Part shown: positions 31,889 through 41,963 of the stretch, one piece after another
How the letters are laid out: each line of letters opens with the position of its first letter
Position numbering within the stretch: the stretch's first letter is position 1
Source: Rhodospirillaceae bacterium
GTDB taxonomy: Bacteria; Pseudomonadota; Alphaproteobacteria; SHVP01
NCBI GenBank assembly: GCA_002722055.1
Contig: PBKD01000014.1
Coordinates: 266,533-330,532, forward strand
Direction of reading: 5' to 3'
DNA length: 64,000 bases
Notes under the pieces: model-generated
Databases searched by the model: none
What the model was told of the DNA's origin: nothing
The model's input: the letters and a program-made list of their open reading frames with translations, nothing else
Position numbers and translations under genes: made by a program

Positions 31889-33781
31889 ATGAATAAAAAG
31901 TCCGATATAAGTGAAGAAAAGCACAATTTTCAAGCTGAAGTTAGCAAACTTCTGCATATAGTAGCTAACTCTCTGTATAGTGACAAAGAGGTTTTTCTTA
32001 GGGAATTAATATCAAATAGCTCTGATGCATGCGATAAATTACGCTACGAGAGTGTCACAAAACCTGAGCTTATCTCCAATGATGCAAAATTTAGAATAGA
32101 AATAGAGGTTAATGAAAAAAATAACACTCTAGAAATTTCTGATAATGGAATTGGAATGAATAAAGCCGAACTTACCGAGAATTTGGGGACAATTGCAAGA
32201 TCCGGTACAAGTGCATTTGTAGAAAAAGCATCAGAAAATGAAAACCATGATAATGTATCATTAATCGGACAGTTTGGAGTGGGTTTTTATGCCACCTTCA
32301 TGGTCTCAAAGAAAGTTGAAGTAATATCAAAAAAAGCAGGTGTTGATGAAGCTTGGAAGTGGACATCTGATGGGCTTGGTAATTTTACTATTCAAAAATC
32401 AGATAGGGAAATAAGAGGGACAACAGTAGTCCTTCATTTAAAGAAAGAAGAAAAAAAATTCCTCGATAAGTCGGAACTAAAAGTTATAATTAAAAAGTAC
32501 TCAGATCATATTGGAGTGCCAATTATAATTAAGGGAGAAAAAGAAGAGGAGATAAATTCCGCCTCGGCATTGTGGACAAGGCAGAAATCTGAAATATCTA
32601 ATGAACAGTATAAAGAATTTTATCATCACGTTGGCCAAAGCTATGATGATCCTTGGCTGACTTTACACACAAAAGTTGAGGGAAAAATAGAATATACTTT
32701 ACTTTTATTCATACCCTCAGTTAAACCGTTTGATTTGTTTGATCCTGCTAGAAAGCATAACGTCAAACTTTATGTAAAAAAAGTTTTTGTCACAGATGAA
32801 ATGCCTGGGCTTGTTCCGCCCTACTTAAGATTTTTAAAGGGTGTAGTAGATTCCGAAGATTTAAATCTTAATATCAGCAGAGAAGTTTTACAGTCGAGCC
32901 CATTAGTCCAGAAAATTCGCAAAGATATTATAAAAAGAATATTTAAAGATTTAAAAAAGAAATCTGAGAAAGAGTCTGACCACTTTTTAAGTTTTTGGAA
33001 GAATTTTGGTGCTGTTTTAAAAGAAGGACTTTACGAAGATCCAGATATGCGTGAAGAAATATTTAATATAGCTAAATTTAAGACAACAAATAAAAGCGAG
33101 TGGACTACTCTAGATGAGTACATAAAAAGAAAGAAAGAAACACAAAATGACATTTTTTATATTACTGGAGAAAATGAACAAACAATTATAAAAAGCCCAC
33201 AACTTGAAGCTTTCATTTCAAATAATATCGAGGTTTTACTCCTAACAGAATCGATAGATAGTTTTTGGACTAATATTATCACTGAACATAAAGGAATAAA
33301 ATTTAAATCTGTAACTCAGTCCTCACAAGAGTTAAACTCAATAATTGAAAACAATTCTGAAAAAGACGAAGGTAATGAGAATAATACAGACCAAGATAAT
33401 AATAGCTTAGTAGCTTTATTAAAAATAAACTTACAAGATCAAGTTAAGGATGTCAGAATTTCCAAAAGACTAGTTGAAAGTCCTGTATGCCTTATAGCTG
33501 ATGAAGATAGTATGGATATGAATGTAGAAAAATTATTACAACAACAAGGCAGAATAAATGAGATTTCTAAAAAAATTCTTGAAATAAACCCTAATCATGA
33601 ATTGCTAAAATCAATAACCATGATTTCAAAGGAAAAAGGTGGGGCTGAAAAACTAAAAGATATATCATTCCTCCTGCTTGATCAGGCAAGAATTCTGGAG
33701 GGAGATCCTCCTTTAGATCCTCAACTTTTTGCTAAAAGACTTAGTAGGACCATGCTTTCTGGTATATCTGCTAAAAAATAA
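31889..33781 (+). CDS. htpG: molecular chaperone HtpG (Hsp90)
   Basis: This is bacterial Hsp90, an ATP-driven cytoplasmic chaperone. The 630-residue protein has the GHKL ATPase domain with E39 (FLRELISNSSDA), DNGIGM at 85-90, and GQFGVGFYA at about 128-136. The middle domain carries SREVLQSSPLVQKIRKDI, and a C-terminal dimerisation domain follows from about 510. A low-complexity acidic segment near 485-505 joins middle and C-terminal domains. The gene is monocistronic and has a candidate sigma-32 promoter upstream. Its stop is 5 bases from that of acnA. Confidence 0.96.
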   Translation: MNKKSDISEEKHNFQAEVSKLLHIVANSLYSDKEVFLRELISNSSDACDKLRYESVTKPELISNDAKFRIEIEVNEKNNTLEISDNGIGMNKAELTENLGTIARSGTSAFVEKASENENHDNVSLIGQFGVGFYATFMVSKKVEVISKKAGVDEAWKWTSDGLGNFTIQKSDREIRGTTVVLHLKKEEKKFLDKSELKVIIKKYSDHIGVPIIIKGEKEEEINSASALWTRQKSEISNEQYKEFYHHVGQSYDDPWLTLHTKVEGKIEYTLLLFIPSVKPFDLFDPARKHNVKLYVKKVFVTDEMPGLVPPYLRFLKGVVDSEDLNLNISREVLQSSPLVQKIRKDIIKRIFKDLKKKSEKESDHFLSFWKNFGAVLKEGLYEDPDMREEIFNIAKFKTTNKSEWTTLDEYIKRKKETQNDIFYITGENEQTIIKSPQLEAFISNNIEVLLLTESIDSFWTNIITEHKGIKFKSVTQSSQELNSIIENNSEKDEGNENNTDQDNNSLVALLKINLQDQVKDVRISKRLVESPVCLIADEDSMDMNVEKLLQQQGRINEISKKILEINPNHELLKSITMISKEKGGAEKLKDISFLLLDQARILEGDPPLDPQLFAKRLSRTMLSGISAKK

Positions 33782-33786
33782 AATAA

Positions 33787-36498
33787 TCAATTATTTTTTT
33801 TACTATCCTTAATCATATTTCTTAGAACATAGTGAAGGATTCCACCATTATTAAAATACTCAACCTCATTTGAAGTATCAATTCTGCAGAGAGTTTCAAT
33901 AGTTTTTGTTTTACCAGACAGATATTTTATCTTGCAATGTATCTTCATACTAGGTGATATACCCTTGTCTAAACCATAAAAATCAATCAATTCGTCCCCC
34001 CTTAGAGATAATTTTTTTCTACTCTGACCACCAATGAACTGAAGAGGTAATATTCCCATTCCTACAAGATTTGACCGGTGGATCCTCTCAAAACTCTCAG
34101 CTAAAACTATTGATATGCCCAATAAAGAAGTCCCCTTAGCAGCCCAGTCCCTTGATGATCCGGTTCCGTATTCTTTACCAGCAATTACAACAAGAGGTGT
34201 ATTCTCTTTTTTATATTCCATTGCAGCATCGTAAATTGATACTTCTTTTTTGCTAGGATAATGAACAGTATATCCACCTTCTGTTTTAGGGACCATCTCA
34301 TTTCTGAGCCTAATGTTAGCAAAGGTCCCTCTCATCATCACTTCATGATTGCCTCTTCTTGATCCGTAAGAGTTAAAATCAACTAACTTTACTTTATTCT
34401 TTTTCAAGTACTTTCCAGCAGGGCTATCTTCTTTAATAGCACCAGCTGGTGATATATGATCGGTCGTAATAGAATCTCCTAAGAGGGCTAAAATTCTTGA
34501 ATTATTTATATTAGTTTTCAATTCAATTTTTTTATCAATATTTTTGAAATAAGGAGGCTTCTTTACATAGGTTGATTTTGATGACCAGTTATAAGTCTTA
34601 GATTTAATTGTTTTAACTTTTTTCCATTTTGCATCGCCTTCAAAAACACTCTTGTACTGGCTTTTAAACATTGATGGTTTAATAACTTTTTTAATCATTT
34701 TATTTATATCTGAGTTATTGGGCCATATGTCTTTTAGAAAAACATTTTCACCTGATTTATTAACTCCAATAGGTTCTTTTAATAAATTTTTATTCACGTT
34801 ACCAGCAATAGCATAAGCCACTACTAATATTGGTGACGCTAAATAATTGGTTCGTGTAAGGGGGCTTACTCGACCTTCAAAATTTCTATTACCTGACAAA
34901 ACTGATGATGTAACCAAGTCACCCTCAATAATCGCTCTTGATATTTCTTCAGATAAAGGGCCAGAGTTTCCAATACAGGTTGTACATCCATAACCGACAA
35001 GATTAAAACCTAGTTTATTAAAATATTTCTGAAGATCTGCCTGTCGCAAATACTCCGTAACAACTTTAGATCCAGGAGCTAAAGATGTTTTAACCCATGG
35101 TTTTACTCTCAAGCCAATTTTAATAGCATTTTTTGCTAATAACCCAGCACCTAACATTACAGCAGGATTAGAGGTATTTGTACAACTTGTTATTGCAGCA
35201 ATTACTACATCTCCATTGCTTAACTTATAATTAGTACCACTTACTTTAGCGCTATTTAATTTTTTATTATTTTTTTTATTAGAGAGAAAAGCTTCTTCTG
35301 CAGATTTAAAAGATTTTTTAACGTCTGATAATAAAACTCTATCTTGAGGTCTTTTGGGGCCCGCTAGACTTGGCTGAACCGAAGATATATCTATCTCCAA
35401 AACATCTGTATAAATAGGATCAGGAGAATTGCTAGACCTCCACATACCTTGTGCCTTATAATATTTTTCAACTAATTTTATGAGTTTATTTGGCCTAGCA
35501 GTCGATCTCAAATAATTAATTGTTTCATTATCTACTGGAAAAAACCCGCATGTTGCTCCATACTCTGGAGCCATATTCGAAATAGTGGCCCGATCTGCAA
35601 GTGTGAGAAAGTTAAGTCCTTTGCCAAAGAACTCAACAAACTTTCCTACAACACCTTTCTTCCTTAACATTTCAGTTATTGTTAAAACTAAATCAGTTGC
35701 AGTAGTCCCTTCCCTTAATTTACCTAATAATTTACAACCAACAACATTTGGAACAAGCATAGAAATTGGCTGGCCAAGCATAGCAGCTTCAGCTTCAATT
35801 CCACCTACGCCCCATCCTAAAACGGCTAAACCATTTATCATTGTTGTATGACTATCAGTGCCCACTAAAGTATCTGGATAAATATAATTTTTATTATTAA
35901 TTTTAGAACTCCAAACGACTTTAGCCAAATATTCTAAATTGACTTGATGGCATATACCTGTGCCAGGAGGGACAACTCTAAAGTTATTTGAAGCCGCTTG
36001 GCCCCATTTTAGAAATTCGTATCTTTCAATATTTCTAATATACTCTAAGTCAACATTTTTTTTAAATGCTTGAGGGTTTCCATAGTTATCTACCATAACA
36101 GAATGATCAATAACTAAATCAACAGGTGACAATGGGTTTATTCTATCAGGGTTTCCACCTTGAAAATCTACAGCGTCTCTCATTGCAGCCAAGTCAACTA
36201 CTGCAGGAACCCCTGTAAAATCTTGCATCAATACTCTTGCAGGCCTGTAAGCTATCTCTCCGCTATTTCTTTTTTTATTTCCCCAATTTGAAAGGCTTTT
36301 GATATCTTTTAAAAAAACAGTTTCTCCATCCTCAAACCTGAGAAGGTTCTCTAATATTACTTTTAATGAAAATGGCAGCCTGGAAAGATCTTTGTTAAGC
36401 GATTTTTCTAGCTTTTTAAGACTGAAGTAAAAGTAATCACTATTTCCTATTGATAATTTAGTTTTAGTTTTAAGTGTATCCTGGCCTATTGAAATCAC
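33787..36498 (-). CDS. acnA: aconitate hydratase A
   Basis: This [4Fe-4S] enzyme isomerises citrate to isocitrate in the TCA cycle. The 903-residue length and domain order match the AcnA/IRP1 type. The cluster cysteines are C439 (ITSCTNTSNP), C505 and C508 (YGCTTCIGNSGP). Other motifs are GTDSHTTMINGL near 213-224 and, in the C-terminal swivel domain, KEYGTGSSRDWAAKG. The start is GTG at 36498, behind a strong GGGGGTCAGGG stretch. It is transcribed alone, convergent with htpG and divergent from ccmA. Confidence 0.97.
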   Translation of the reverse strand: MISIGQDTLKTKTKLSIGNSDYFYFSLKKLEKSLNKDLSRLPFSLKVILENLLRFEDGETVFLKDIKSLSNWGNKKRNSGEIAYRPARVLMQDFTGVPAVVDLAAMRDAVDFQGGNPDRINPLSPVDLVIDHSVMVDNYGNPQAFKKNVDLEYIRNIERYEFLKWGQAASNNFRVVPPGTGICHQVNLEYLAKVVWSSKINNKNYIYPDTLVGTDSHTTMINGLAVLGWGVGGIEAEAAMLGQPISMLVPNVVGCKLLGKLREGTTATDLVLTITEMLRKKGVVGKFVEFFGKGLNFLTLADRATISNMAPEYGATCGFFPVDNETINYLRSTARPNKLIKLVEKYYKAQGMWRSSNSPDPIYTDVLEIDISSVQPSLAGPKRPQDRVLLSDVKKSFKSAEEAFLSNKKNNKKLNSAKVSGTNYKLSNGDVVIAAITSCTNTSNPAVMLGAGLLAKNAIKIGLRVKPWVKTSLAPGSKVVTEYLRQADLQKYFNKLGFNLVGYGCTTCIGNSGPLSEEISRAIIEGDLVTSSVLSGNRNFEGRVSPLTRTNYLASPILVVAYAIAGNVNKNLLKEPIGVNKSGENVFLKDIWPNNSDINKMIKKVIKPSMFKSQYKSVFEGDAKWKKVKTIKSKTYNWSSKSTYVKKPPYFKNIDKKIELKTNINNSRILALLGDSITTDHISPAGAIKEDSPAGKYLKKNKVKLVDFNSYGSRRGNHEVMMRGTFANIRLRNEMVPKTEGGYTVHYPSKKEVSIYDAAMEYKKENTPLVVIAGKEYGTGSSRDWAAKGTSLLGISIVLAESFERIHRSNLVGMGILPLQFIGGQSRKKLSLRGDELIDFYGLDKGISPSMKIHCKIKYLSGKTKTIETLCRIDTSNEVEYFNNGGILHYVLRNMIKDSKKNN

Positions 36499-36683
36499 CC
36501 CTGACCCCCTTGAATATATAGTTTAAATCCATCAAAATTAGTTTTTAAAGCAAATTTATGAAGTTTGAAAGATAATACTATTAATTTTTTCAAAATTACC
36601 TTTAAGTAGATTTTATTTTTAAAATAACTTTATTTAAGTTAGGTTTTATATCAAAGATTAATACATATAAGCAAAGTGCAAGA

Positions 36684-37295
36684 ATGAAAAATCATGAAAA
36701 CTCAATAATATTGGAAAATGTATCCTGTGCAAGAGGGAATAGAACTGTAATTAATAATGTGTCATTAAAAATCACTTCAGGTAAAAACTTTATTATTAAA
36801 GGGCAAAATGGATCAGGTAAATCTACTTTCTTGAGAATGCTGGCAGGCTTCCAAAAAAATGTTAATGGCAAAATACTCTTTAACGGAGAAAGTATTTTTA
36901 CTAATCAGCAAGAGTATCAAAATAATATTTTTTATTTAAGCGAGAACAACCCAATTAAGAATACTTTCTCATGCTATGAAAATCTTTTCTTCTGGGCTGA
37001 AATTGAAGGAATGGAAAATAATATTCAAGAAGCTCTAAAATTTCAAAAATTAGAAAATCTAAAAAATTTACCAGCTAAATTTTTATCAATGGGACAAAAA
37101 AGAAGACTGAACTTATCCAGATTAGCTATTACTCAGAAGAAAATTTGGCTTTTAGATGAACCCGTAAATGGATTAGATGAAGAGTCTATTTTGAGGCTTT
37201 GTGAGCTAATTAAAAAACATTTAGCCAACAAAGGAATTGTTGTAATTGCCACTCATGTGGATTTAAATTTAGAAACAGATACTTTTTATTTATAA
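36684..37295 (+). CDS. ccmA: cytochrome c biogenesis ABC transporter ATP-binding protein CcmA
   Basis: CcmA powers release of holo-CcmE from the CcmABCD complex during cytochrome c maturation. The compact 203-residue ATPase has Walker A GQNGSGKS at 40-47, the signature LSMGQKRRL, Walker B WLLDEP and a switch His in ATHVDL. Short length and position before ccmB separate it from general ABC ATPases. It starts the ccm operon after 185 bases of AT-rich DNA without a recognised promoter. Confidence 0.93.
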   Translation: MKNHENSIILENVSCARGNRTVINNVSLKITSGKNFIIKGQNGSGKSTFLRMLAGFQKNVNGKILFNGESIFTNQQEYQNNIFYLSENNPIKNTFSCYENLFFWAEIEGMENNIQEALKFQKLENLKNLPAKFLSMGQKRRLNLSRLAITQKKIWLLDEPVNGLDEESILRLCELIKKHLANKGIVVIATHVDLNLETDTFYL

Positions 37296-37302
37296 TATTT
37301 AA

Positions 37303-37971
37303 ATGTTTAAAATATTCTTATCTATAGTTAAACGAGATTTAAAACTCTCATACAAACAAGGCAATACAAGTTTAAATATTGTAATCTATTTCTTTCTGTC
37401 TGTGAGCCTTTTCCCTTTGGGCGTTGGCCCTGAAACTGAATTATTGTCTAAGATTGGGCCTGGTATAGTTTGGGTATCTGCTTTATTTTCAAGTGTTTTA
37501 TCTCTTGATAAAATCTTTCAAGCTGATTTTGAGGATGGTAGCCTTGAAATATTTAATTTAACTGCAATTCCTCTCGAGTTTTTAGTATTGGCTAAGGCTC
37601 TTGCCTATTGGCTTACCTCAGGTCTTTTACTAGTAATTTTATGCCCAATATTCGGTTTAATTCTCTCTATGAGTTCAAAAAGTATACTTTATTTAACTAT
37701 TACTATGTTATTAGGCACACCCACACTAATACTAGTTGGTTCAATTGGCGCTTCCCTAACGGTAGGTTTAAAAAGGGGCAGTATGTTAATTTCTTTATTA
37801 ATTTTACCATTGTATATTCCTATTCTTATATTTGGAGTTAGCGCTATAGACGCATCAATTAATGATGTAAGCGCTAAACCACAGTTGCTTCTTTTAGGCT
37901 CTTTGTTATGCTTCTCGCTGGTTCTTTCACCAATTGCTTCAGCAGCAGGATTAAGGATTAATATGGAATAG
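37303..37971 (+). CDS. ccmB: heme exporter protein CcmB
   Basis: This is the membrane partner of CcmA in the system I cytochrome c maturation complex. The 222-residue protein has about six hydrophobic helices and the family pattern FFLSVSLFPLGVGPE near the start, followed by ALFSSVLSLDKIFQADFEDGSLE. It lies 7 bases after ccmA and 65 bases before the preferred ccmC start. Confidence 0.93.
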   Translation: MFKIFLSIVKRDLKLSYKQGNTSLNIVIYFFLSVSLFPLGVGPETELLSKIGPGIVWVSALFSSVLSLDKIFQADFEDGSLEIFNLTAIPLEFLVLAKALAYWLTSGLLLVILCPIFGLILSMSSKSILYLTITMLLGTPTLILVGSIGASLTVGLKRGSMLISLLILPLYIPILIFGVSAIDASINDVSAKPQLLLLGSLLCFSLVLSPIASAAGLRINME

Positions 37972-38036
37972 ATTAATTTAAATTATTTTGAATTAATGTT
38001 TTAATGCTAGAAAATCGATTGGATATTAGAAATTAT

Positions 38037-38768
38037 ATGAAAAAATTACATAAACTTGCTAACCCTGGAAAGTTTTATAGACTTTCAGAAAAAATTCTTC
38101 CTTGGAGTAATCTTCTTGCTATTTCCTTGTGTGCTTTAGGACTATATCTTGGTTTATTTATTGCCCCACCAGATTATCAACAAGGCGAATCAGTTCGAAT
38201 AATATACGTACATGTGCCCGCAGCTACTTTAGCTTCTTTTGTCTATGCAATCATGGCTGTAGCAAGCGCAATATCATTTATTTGGAAAAACCCATTAGGA
38301 AATTTTATAGCTAAATCAGCTGCTCCAATTGGTGCAGTATTTACAATTATTGCCATTATAACAGGTGCACTGTGGGGGAAACCTACTTGGGGAACTTGGT
38401 GGATATGGGATGCGAGACTAACTTCAGTTTTAATATTATTTTTTCTTTATCTTGGATATATTGCAATTTGGCAAGTATTTGAAGACCAAAATAAAGCGGC
38501 CAAGGCTGCAGCGATAATTGCTATAGTAGGAGCAATAAACTTACCAATTATAAGATTTTCAGTTGATTGGTGGAATACTTTGCATCAAGGAGCAAGTATT
38601 ATTCGATTGGATGGGCCTTCAATCCATCAAGATATTCTCATACCATTAATTTTTATGTGGTTGGGATTCTTAAGTTATTTAATATCATTATTAATTATTA
38701 GAATTCAATCTGAAATTACCCTACAAAAAATTAGAGCCATCCAGATATTGATATCTGAACAAAAATAA
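38037..38768 (+). CDS. ccmC: heme handling protein CcmC
   Basis: CcmC passes heme to CcmE at the periplasmic face. The protein has six membrane helices and the heme-binding WWD loop WGTWWIWDARLTS, flanked by histidines (VHVPAA and TLHQGASI). From the ATG at 38037 it has 243 residues and starts MKKLHKLANPGKFYRLS, aligning with homologues. An ATG at 38004 would add 11 unconserved residues. Neither start has a strong Shine-Dalgarno. Confidence 0.93.
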   Translation: MKKLHKLANPGKFYRLSEKILPWSNLLAISLCALGLYLGLFIAPPDYQQGESVRIIYVHVPAATLASFVYAIMAVASAISFIWKNPLGNFIAKSAAPIGAVFTIIAIITGALWGKPTWGTWWIWDARLTSVLILFFLYLGYIAIWQVFEDQNKAAKAAAIIAIVGAINLPIIRFSVDWWNTLHQGASIIRLDGPSIHQDILIPLIFMWLGFLSYLISLLIIRIQSEITLQKIRAIQILISEQK

Positions 38769-38787
38769 TGAAGAAATAGGAAATATT

Positions 38788-38988
38788 ATGAAAGAAATAT
38801 ATAATTTTTTTGAAATGGGAGGTTATGCTCTATATGTATGGTCTTCATTCGGTTTCACATTTATAATTATGCTAATACTTCTTGTAAAATCATATAAAGA
38901 TAATAGATATAATAGGAAGATCTATCAAGATCTGAAATCTAACTCAATAAAACCAAATGAAAAAAATGTTAAAAAACCTCAAACCTAA
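38788..38988 (+). CDS. ccmD: heme exporter subunit CcmD
   Basis: CcmD is a small single-span protein that binds CcmABC and helps release holo-CcmE. The 66-residue product has the family pattern FFEMGGYALYVWSSFGF followed by a hydrophobic helix (about 24-36) and a charged cytoplasmic tail. It is identified by this pattern and by position between ccmC and ccmE. AATAGGAAA precedes the ATG. It overlaps ccmE by 32 bases. Confidence 0.9.
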   Translation: MKEIYNFFEMGGYALYVWSSFGFTFIIMLILLVKSYKDNRYNRKIYQDLKSNSIKPNEKNVKKPQT

Positions 38989-39415
38989 AAGAAGAAGGCT
39001 TCTATTTCTATTATCTGGCCTTTTTATTTTAGGTATCTCTCTTGGTTTAGCACTCTTGGCTTTAAATGAGCAAGTTGATTTATTTTTAACCCCAACTTCT
39101 TTATCTGAAAAAGAAATTGAAACTAATAAAAGGTTTAAATTGGGCGGTCTTGTTCAAAAAAACTCTATAAAAAAATTGAAAGATGGAGTTACAACTCTGT
39201 TTATAATCACTGATAATAATATGAGTATAGATGCTCAATTCAAAGGTGTCTTGCCTAATTTATTTAGAGAAGGACAAGGAGTAGTTGCTGAAGGAAAATT
39301 AAATAGCAAAAAAATATTTATTGCTAATAAAATTTTTGCTAAACATGATGAAAATTACTTGCCTCCAGAAATAGCTGATGCAATAAAAAAAGAGGGGCAA
39401 TGGAAAGGAAACTAA
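38957..39415 (+). CDS. ccmE: heme chaperone CcmE
   Basis: CcmE carries heme covalently on a histidine to the CcmF/H ligase. The 152-residue protein has a basic N-terminus (KPKRRRLLFLLSG), one membrane anchor at about 14-36, and an OB-fold. The heme-binding site is H130 with Y134 in AKHDENYLPPE. The frame starts 32 bases inside the 3' end of ccmD; a second ATG 9 bases later is an alternative start. Confidence 0.95.
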   Translation: MKKMLKNLKPKRRRLLFLLSGLFILGISLGLALLALNEQVDLFLTPTSLSEKEIETNKRFKLGGLVQKNSIKKLKDGVTTLFIITDNNMSIDAQFKGVLPNLFREGQGVVAEGKLNSKKIFIANKIFAKHDENYLPPEIADAIKKEGQWKGN

Positions 39416-39423
39416 GATTTTAA

Positions 39424-41412
39424 ATGACTGCTGAAATTGGACAATTTTGCATGATACTAGCACTTATCGTTGCCGCAACTCAGATTATAATCCCGCAAAT
39501 TGGAGCGAGCAAGAAAGACTATGGTTTAATATTATTTGGCAAATATGCAGCAATTATTCAACTTTTTTTAATCTTAGCCGCTTTTTTATGTTTAATGTAT
39601 CTTTATATTACATCTGATTTTAGCGTTTTAAATGTTTGGCAAAACTCACACAGCGAAAAACCTTTACTCTACAAAATATCTGGAGTTTGGGGAAATCACG
39701 AGGGATCTTTACTTCTCTGGGTTCTAATTCTTGCTCTATTTGGAGCTGCTGTAGCTGGATTTGCAAAAAACTTACCACCAACTCTTGTAGGAAGAGTAAT
39801 TTCTATTCAAGCTGCTATCGGTTTTGGTTTTTTAATCTTGTTAATTTTTCTTTCAAATCCATTTGCCAGAATATCTCCAACACCAATAAACGGAAATGGT
39901 TTAAACCCTTTACTACAAGATCCAGGCTTAGCTTTCCACCCCCCTTTTCTATACCTTGGCTATGTAGGATTCTCTGTTGCCTTTTCTTTTGCAATCGCTG
40001 CTTTGATAGAAGGCAAAGTAGATGCGGCATGGGCACGATGGGTTAGGCCTTGGACATTAGCTGCATGGTGTTTTTTGACAATTGGAATATCCTTAGGTAG
40101 TTGGTGGGCATATTATGAGTTGGGATGGGGTGGTTGGTGGTTTTGGGATCCAGTAGAAAATGCTTCTTTTATGCCGTGGTTAATTGGAACAGCCCTTCTG
40201 CATTCCGCTATAGTTGTTGAGAAAAGAGATACTCTTAAAAGCTGGACAGTTCTACTTGCTATTCTTGCGTTCTCATTTAGTTTATTAGGAACCTTTATTG
40301 TTAGATCAGGTATTTTAAATTCAGTTCATTCATTCGCGTCTGACCCTGGAAGAGGTGTATTTATTTTAGGGTTTTTAATTTTAACAATTGGAGGCTCTCT
40401 CTCTTTATATACCTGGAGAGCTCCAAAACTCAAAGGCGGAGGCCTTTTCGCTCCTATTAGTAGAGAAGCTTCACTAGTAATTAATAATCTTCTTTTAATG
40501 TCTGCAACCGCTACAGTTCTTTTAGGTACTTTATATCCATTAATTCTTGATGCTATTTCTGGGGAAAAAGTTTCTGTTGGCCCACCTTATTATATCGGAA
40601 CCTTCATTCCTATAATGACTCCACTAGTAGTTGTGATGGGTATTGCTCCAATGATTTCTTGGAAAAGATCTGACCTTCCAGGAGTTTTATCTAGGTTCAA
40701 GGCATGCATCTTAATTACAATAGCCGCAGGTATGATTACATTATTTTTTACATATAAAGGACCGATTTTAGCTGTCCTTGGTATTATACTTTCTGTATGG
40801 CTTATTAGTGGTTCTATTGCTGATTTTGTTGAGAGAATTAAATTGTTTAAAGTTTCTTATCGTGACTCTTTAATGAGAATAATTAATTACCCTAGATCTG
40901 CAATAGGAGGAACAATCGCACACGCGGGTGTAGGTATTTTGATATTTGGGATTACTATTTCATCTGCATTTGAAATAGAAAAAATTCAATCTGTTAAAAA
41001 TGGTGACAGAGTCCAAGTTGGAGATTATATTTTTGAATTTAAAGGCACTGAAATATTCAAAGGACCGAATTATGATGCTATAAGAGGTAATTTTGATGTT
41101 TATAAAGGAAAAAATTTAATTATTAAGATGCAGCCAGAAAACCGTAAGTTCATTAATCCTGAAATGATTACTACTGAGGCCGCCATCTACCCAAAGAACC
41201 TAGGCGACTTATATGCTGTTCTTGGAGAAGAAAATTCTAACAATACCTTTTCAACTAGATTATATTACAAACCTATGATCAACTGTTTATGGATTGGATG
41301 CCTGTTAATGGCTTTAGGAGGGTTTGTATCACTTTCAGACAGAAAATATAGAATTGGTGCTCCTAGAAAAAAGCATACAGTTAAAAATAAAACACTTGGA
41401 ATAACTAATTGA
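39424..41412 (+). CDS. ccmF: cytochrome c heme lyase subunit CcmF
   Basis: CcmF is the large membrane subunit of the ligase that attaches heme to apocytochrome c. The 662-residue protein has many hydrophobic spans, the WWD motif WGGWWFWDPVENASFMPWL, and the conserved SVWGNHEGSLLLW region (here SGVWGNHEGSLLLW). Conserved histidines flank the heme-binding region (AFHPP, LLHSA). Length is normal. Its TGA stop overlaps the TTG start of ccmG as TTGA. Confidence 0.96.
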   Translation: MTAEIGQFCMILALIVAATQIIIPQIGASKKDYGLILFGKYAAIIQLFLILAAFLCLMYLYITSDFSVLNVWQNSHSEKPLLYKISGVWGNHEGSLLLWVLILALFGAAVAGFAKNLPPTLVGRVISIQAAIGFGFLILLIFLSNPFARISPTPINGNGLNPLLQDPGLAFHPPFLYLGYVGFSVAFSFAIAALIEGKVDAAWARWVRPWTLAAWCFLTIGISLGSWWAYYELGWGGWWFWDPVENASFMPWLIGTALLHSAIVVEKRDTLKSWTVLLAILAFSFSLLGTFIVRSGILNSVHSFASDPGRGVFILGFLILTIGGSLSLYTWRAPKLKGGGLFAPISREASLVINNLLLMSATATVLLGTLYPLILDAISGEKVSVGPPYYIGTFIPIMTPLVVVMGIAPMISWKRSDLPGVLSRFKACILITIAAGMITLFFTYKGPILAVLGIILSVWLISGSIADFVERIKLFKVSYRDSLMRIINYPRSAIGGTIAHAGVGILIFGITISSAFEIEKIQSVKNGDRVQVGDYIFEFKGTEIFKGPNYDAIRGNFDVYKGKNLIIKMQPENRKFINPEMITTEAAIYPKNLGDLYAVLGEENSNNTFSTRLYYKPMINCLWIGCLLMALGGFVSLSDRKYRIGAPRKKHTVKNKTLGITN

Positions 41413-41963
41413 AAAAAAATTTACTTTTTATCATACCAATAATTACCTTTTTTTTATTATCAATTTTCCTAGCTATAGGCCTGTTCTTAAAGCCCAGAGA
41501 AATTCCCTCAGCATTGATAGGTAAACATGTCCCTTTATTTAACCTCCAACCTGTATCTGAGAAATTAAATGGATTGAAAGATTCAGACTTAGCAATAGGA
41601 AAACCAGTCTTAGTAAATGTATTTGCGTCTTGGTGTGGACCTTGTAGAATTGAACACCCTTTGTTTATGGAATTGTCAAGAAATCCTGATATAACAATTT
41701 TTGCTATTAATCATAAAGATAACCCATCTAATGCAATTAGATGGTTAGATTTATATGGAAACCCATATAAAAAAATTGGTTCAGATTTAGATGGAAGGAT
41801 AAGCATAGATTTTGGGGTTTATGGTGTTCCAGAGACTTTTGTTATTGATGGAAATGGCTGTGTTCAGTATAAGCATATTAGCGTACTTACTAAAGATATT
41901 TTAGATAATGAGATTATTCCAAGACTTAAAGGTAAGAAACACGTAAAATGCAAAATAAAATAA
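41409..41963 (+). CDS. ccmG: thiol:disulfide interchange protein CcmG/DsbE
   Basis: This periplasmic, membrane-anchored thioredoxin reduces apocytochrome c cysteines before heme attachment. In 184 residues there is an N-terminal anchor at about 5-26, the active site WCGPC with C76 and C79, and the cis-proline region GVPETFVID. The acidic residue typical of CcmG follows the active site (RIEHP). The start is TTG, overlapping the ccmF stop, so coupling is likely. The 3' end overlaps ccmH by 16 bases. Confidence 0.95.
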   Translation: MKKNLLFIIPIITFFLLSIFLAIGLFLKPREIPSALIGKHVPLFNLQPVSEKLNGLKDSDLAIGKPVLVNVFASWCGPCRIEHPLFMELSRNPDITIFAINHKDNPSNAIRWLDLYGNPYKKIGSDLDGRISIDFGVYGVPETFVIDGNGCVQYKHISVLTKDILDNEIIPRLKGKKHVKCKIK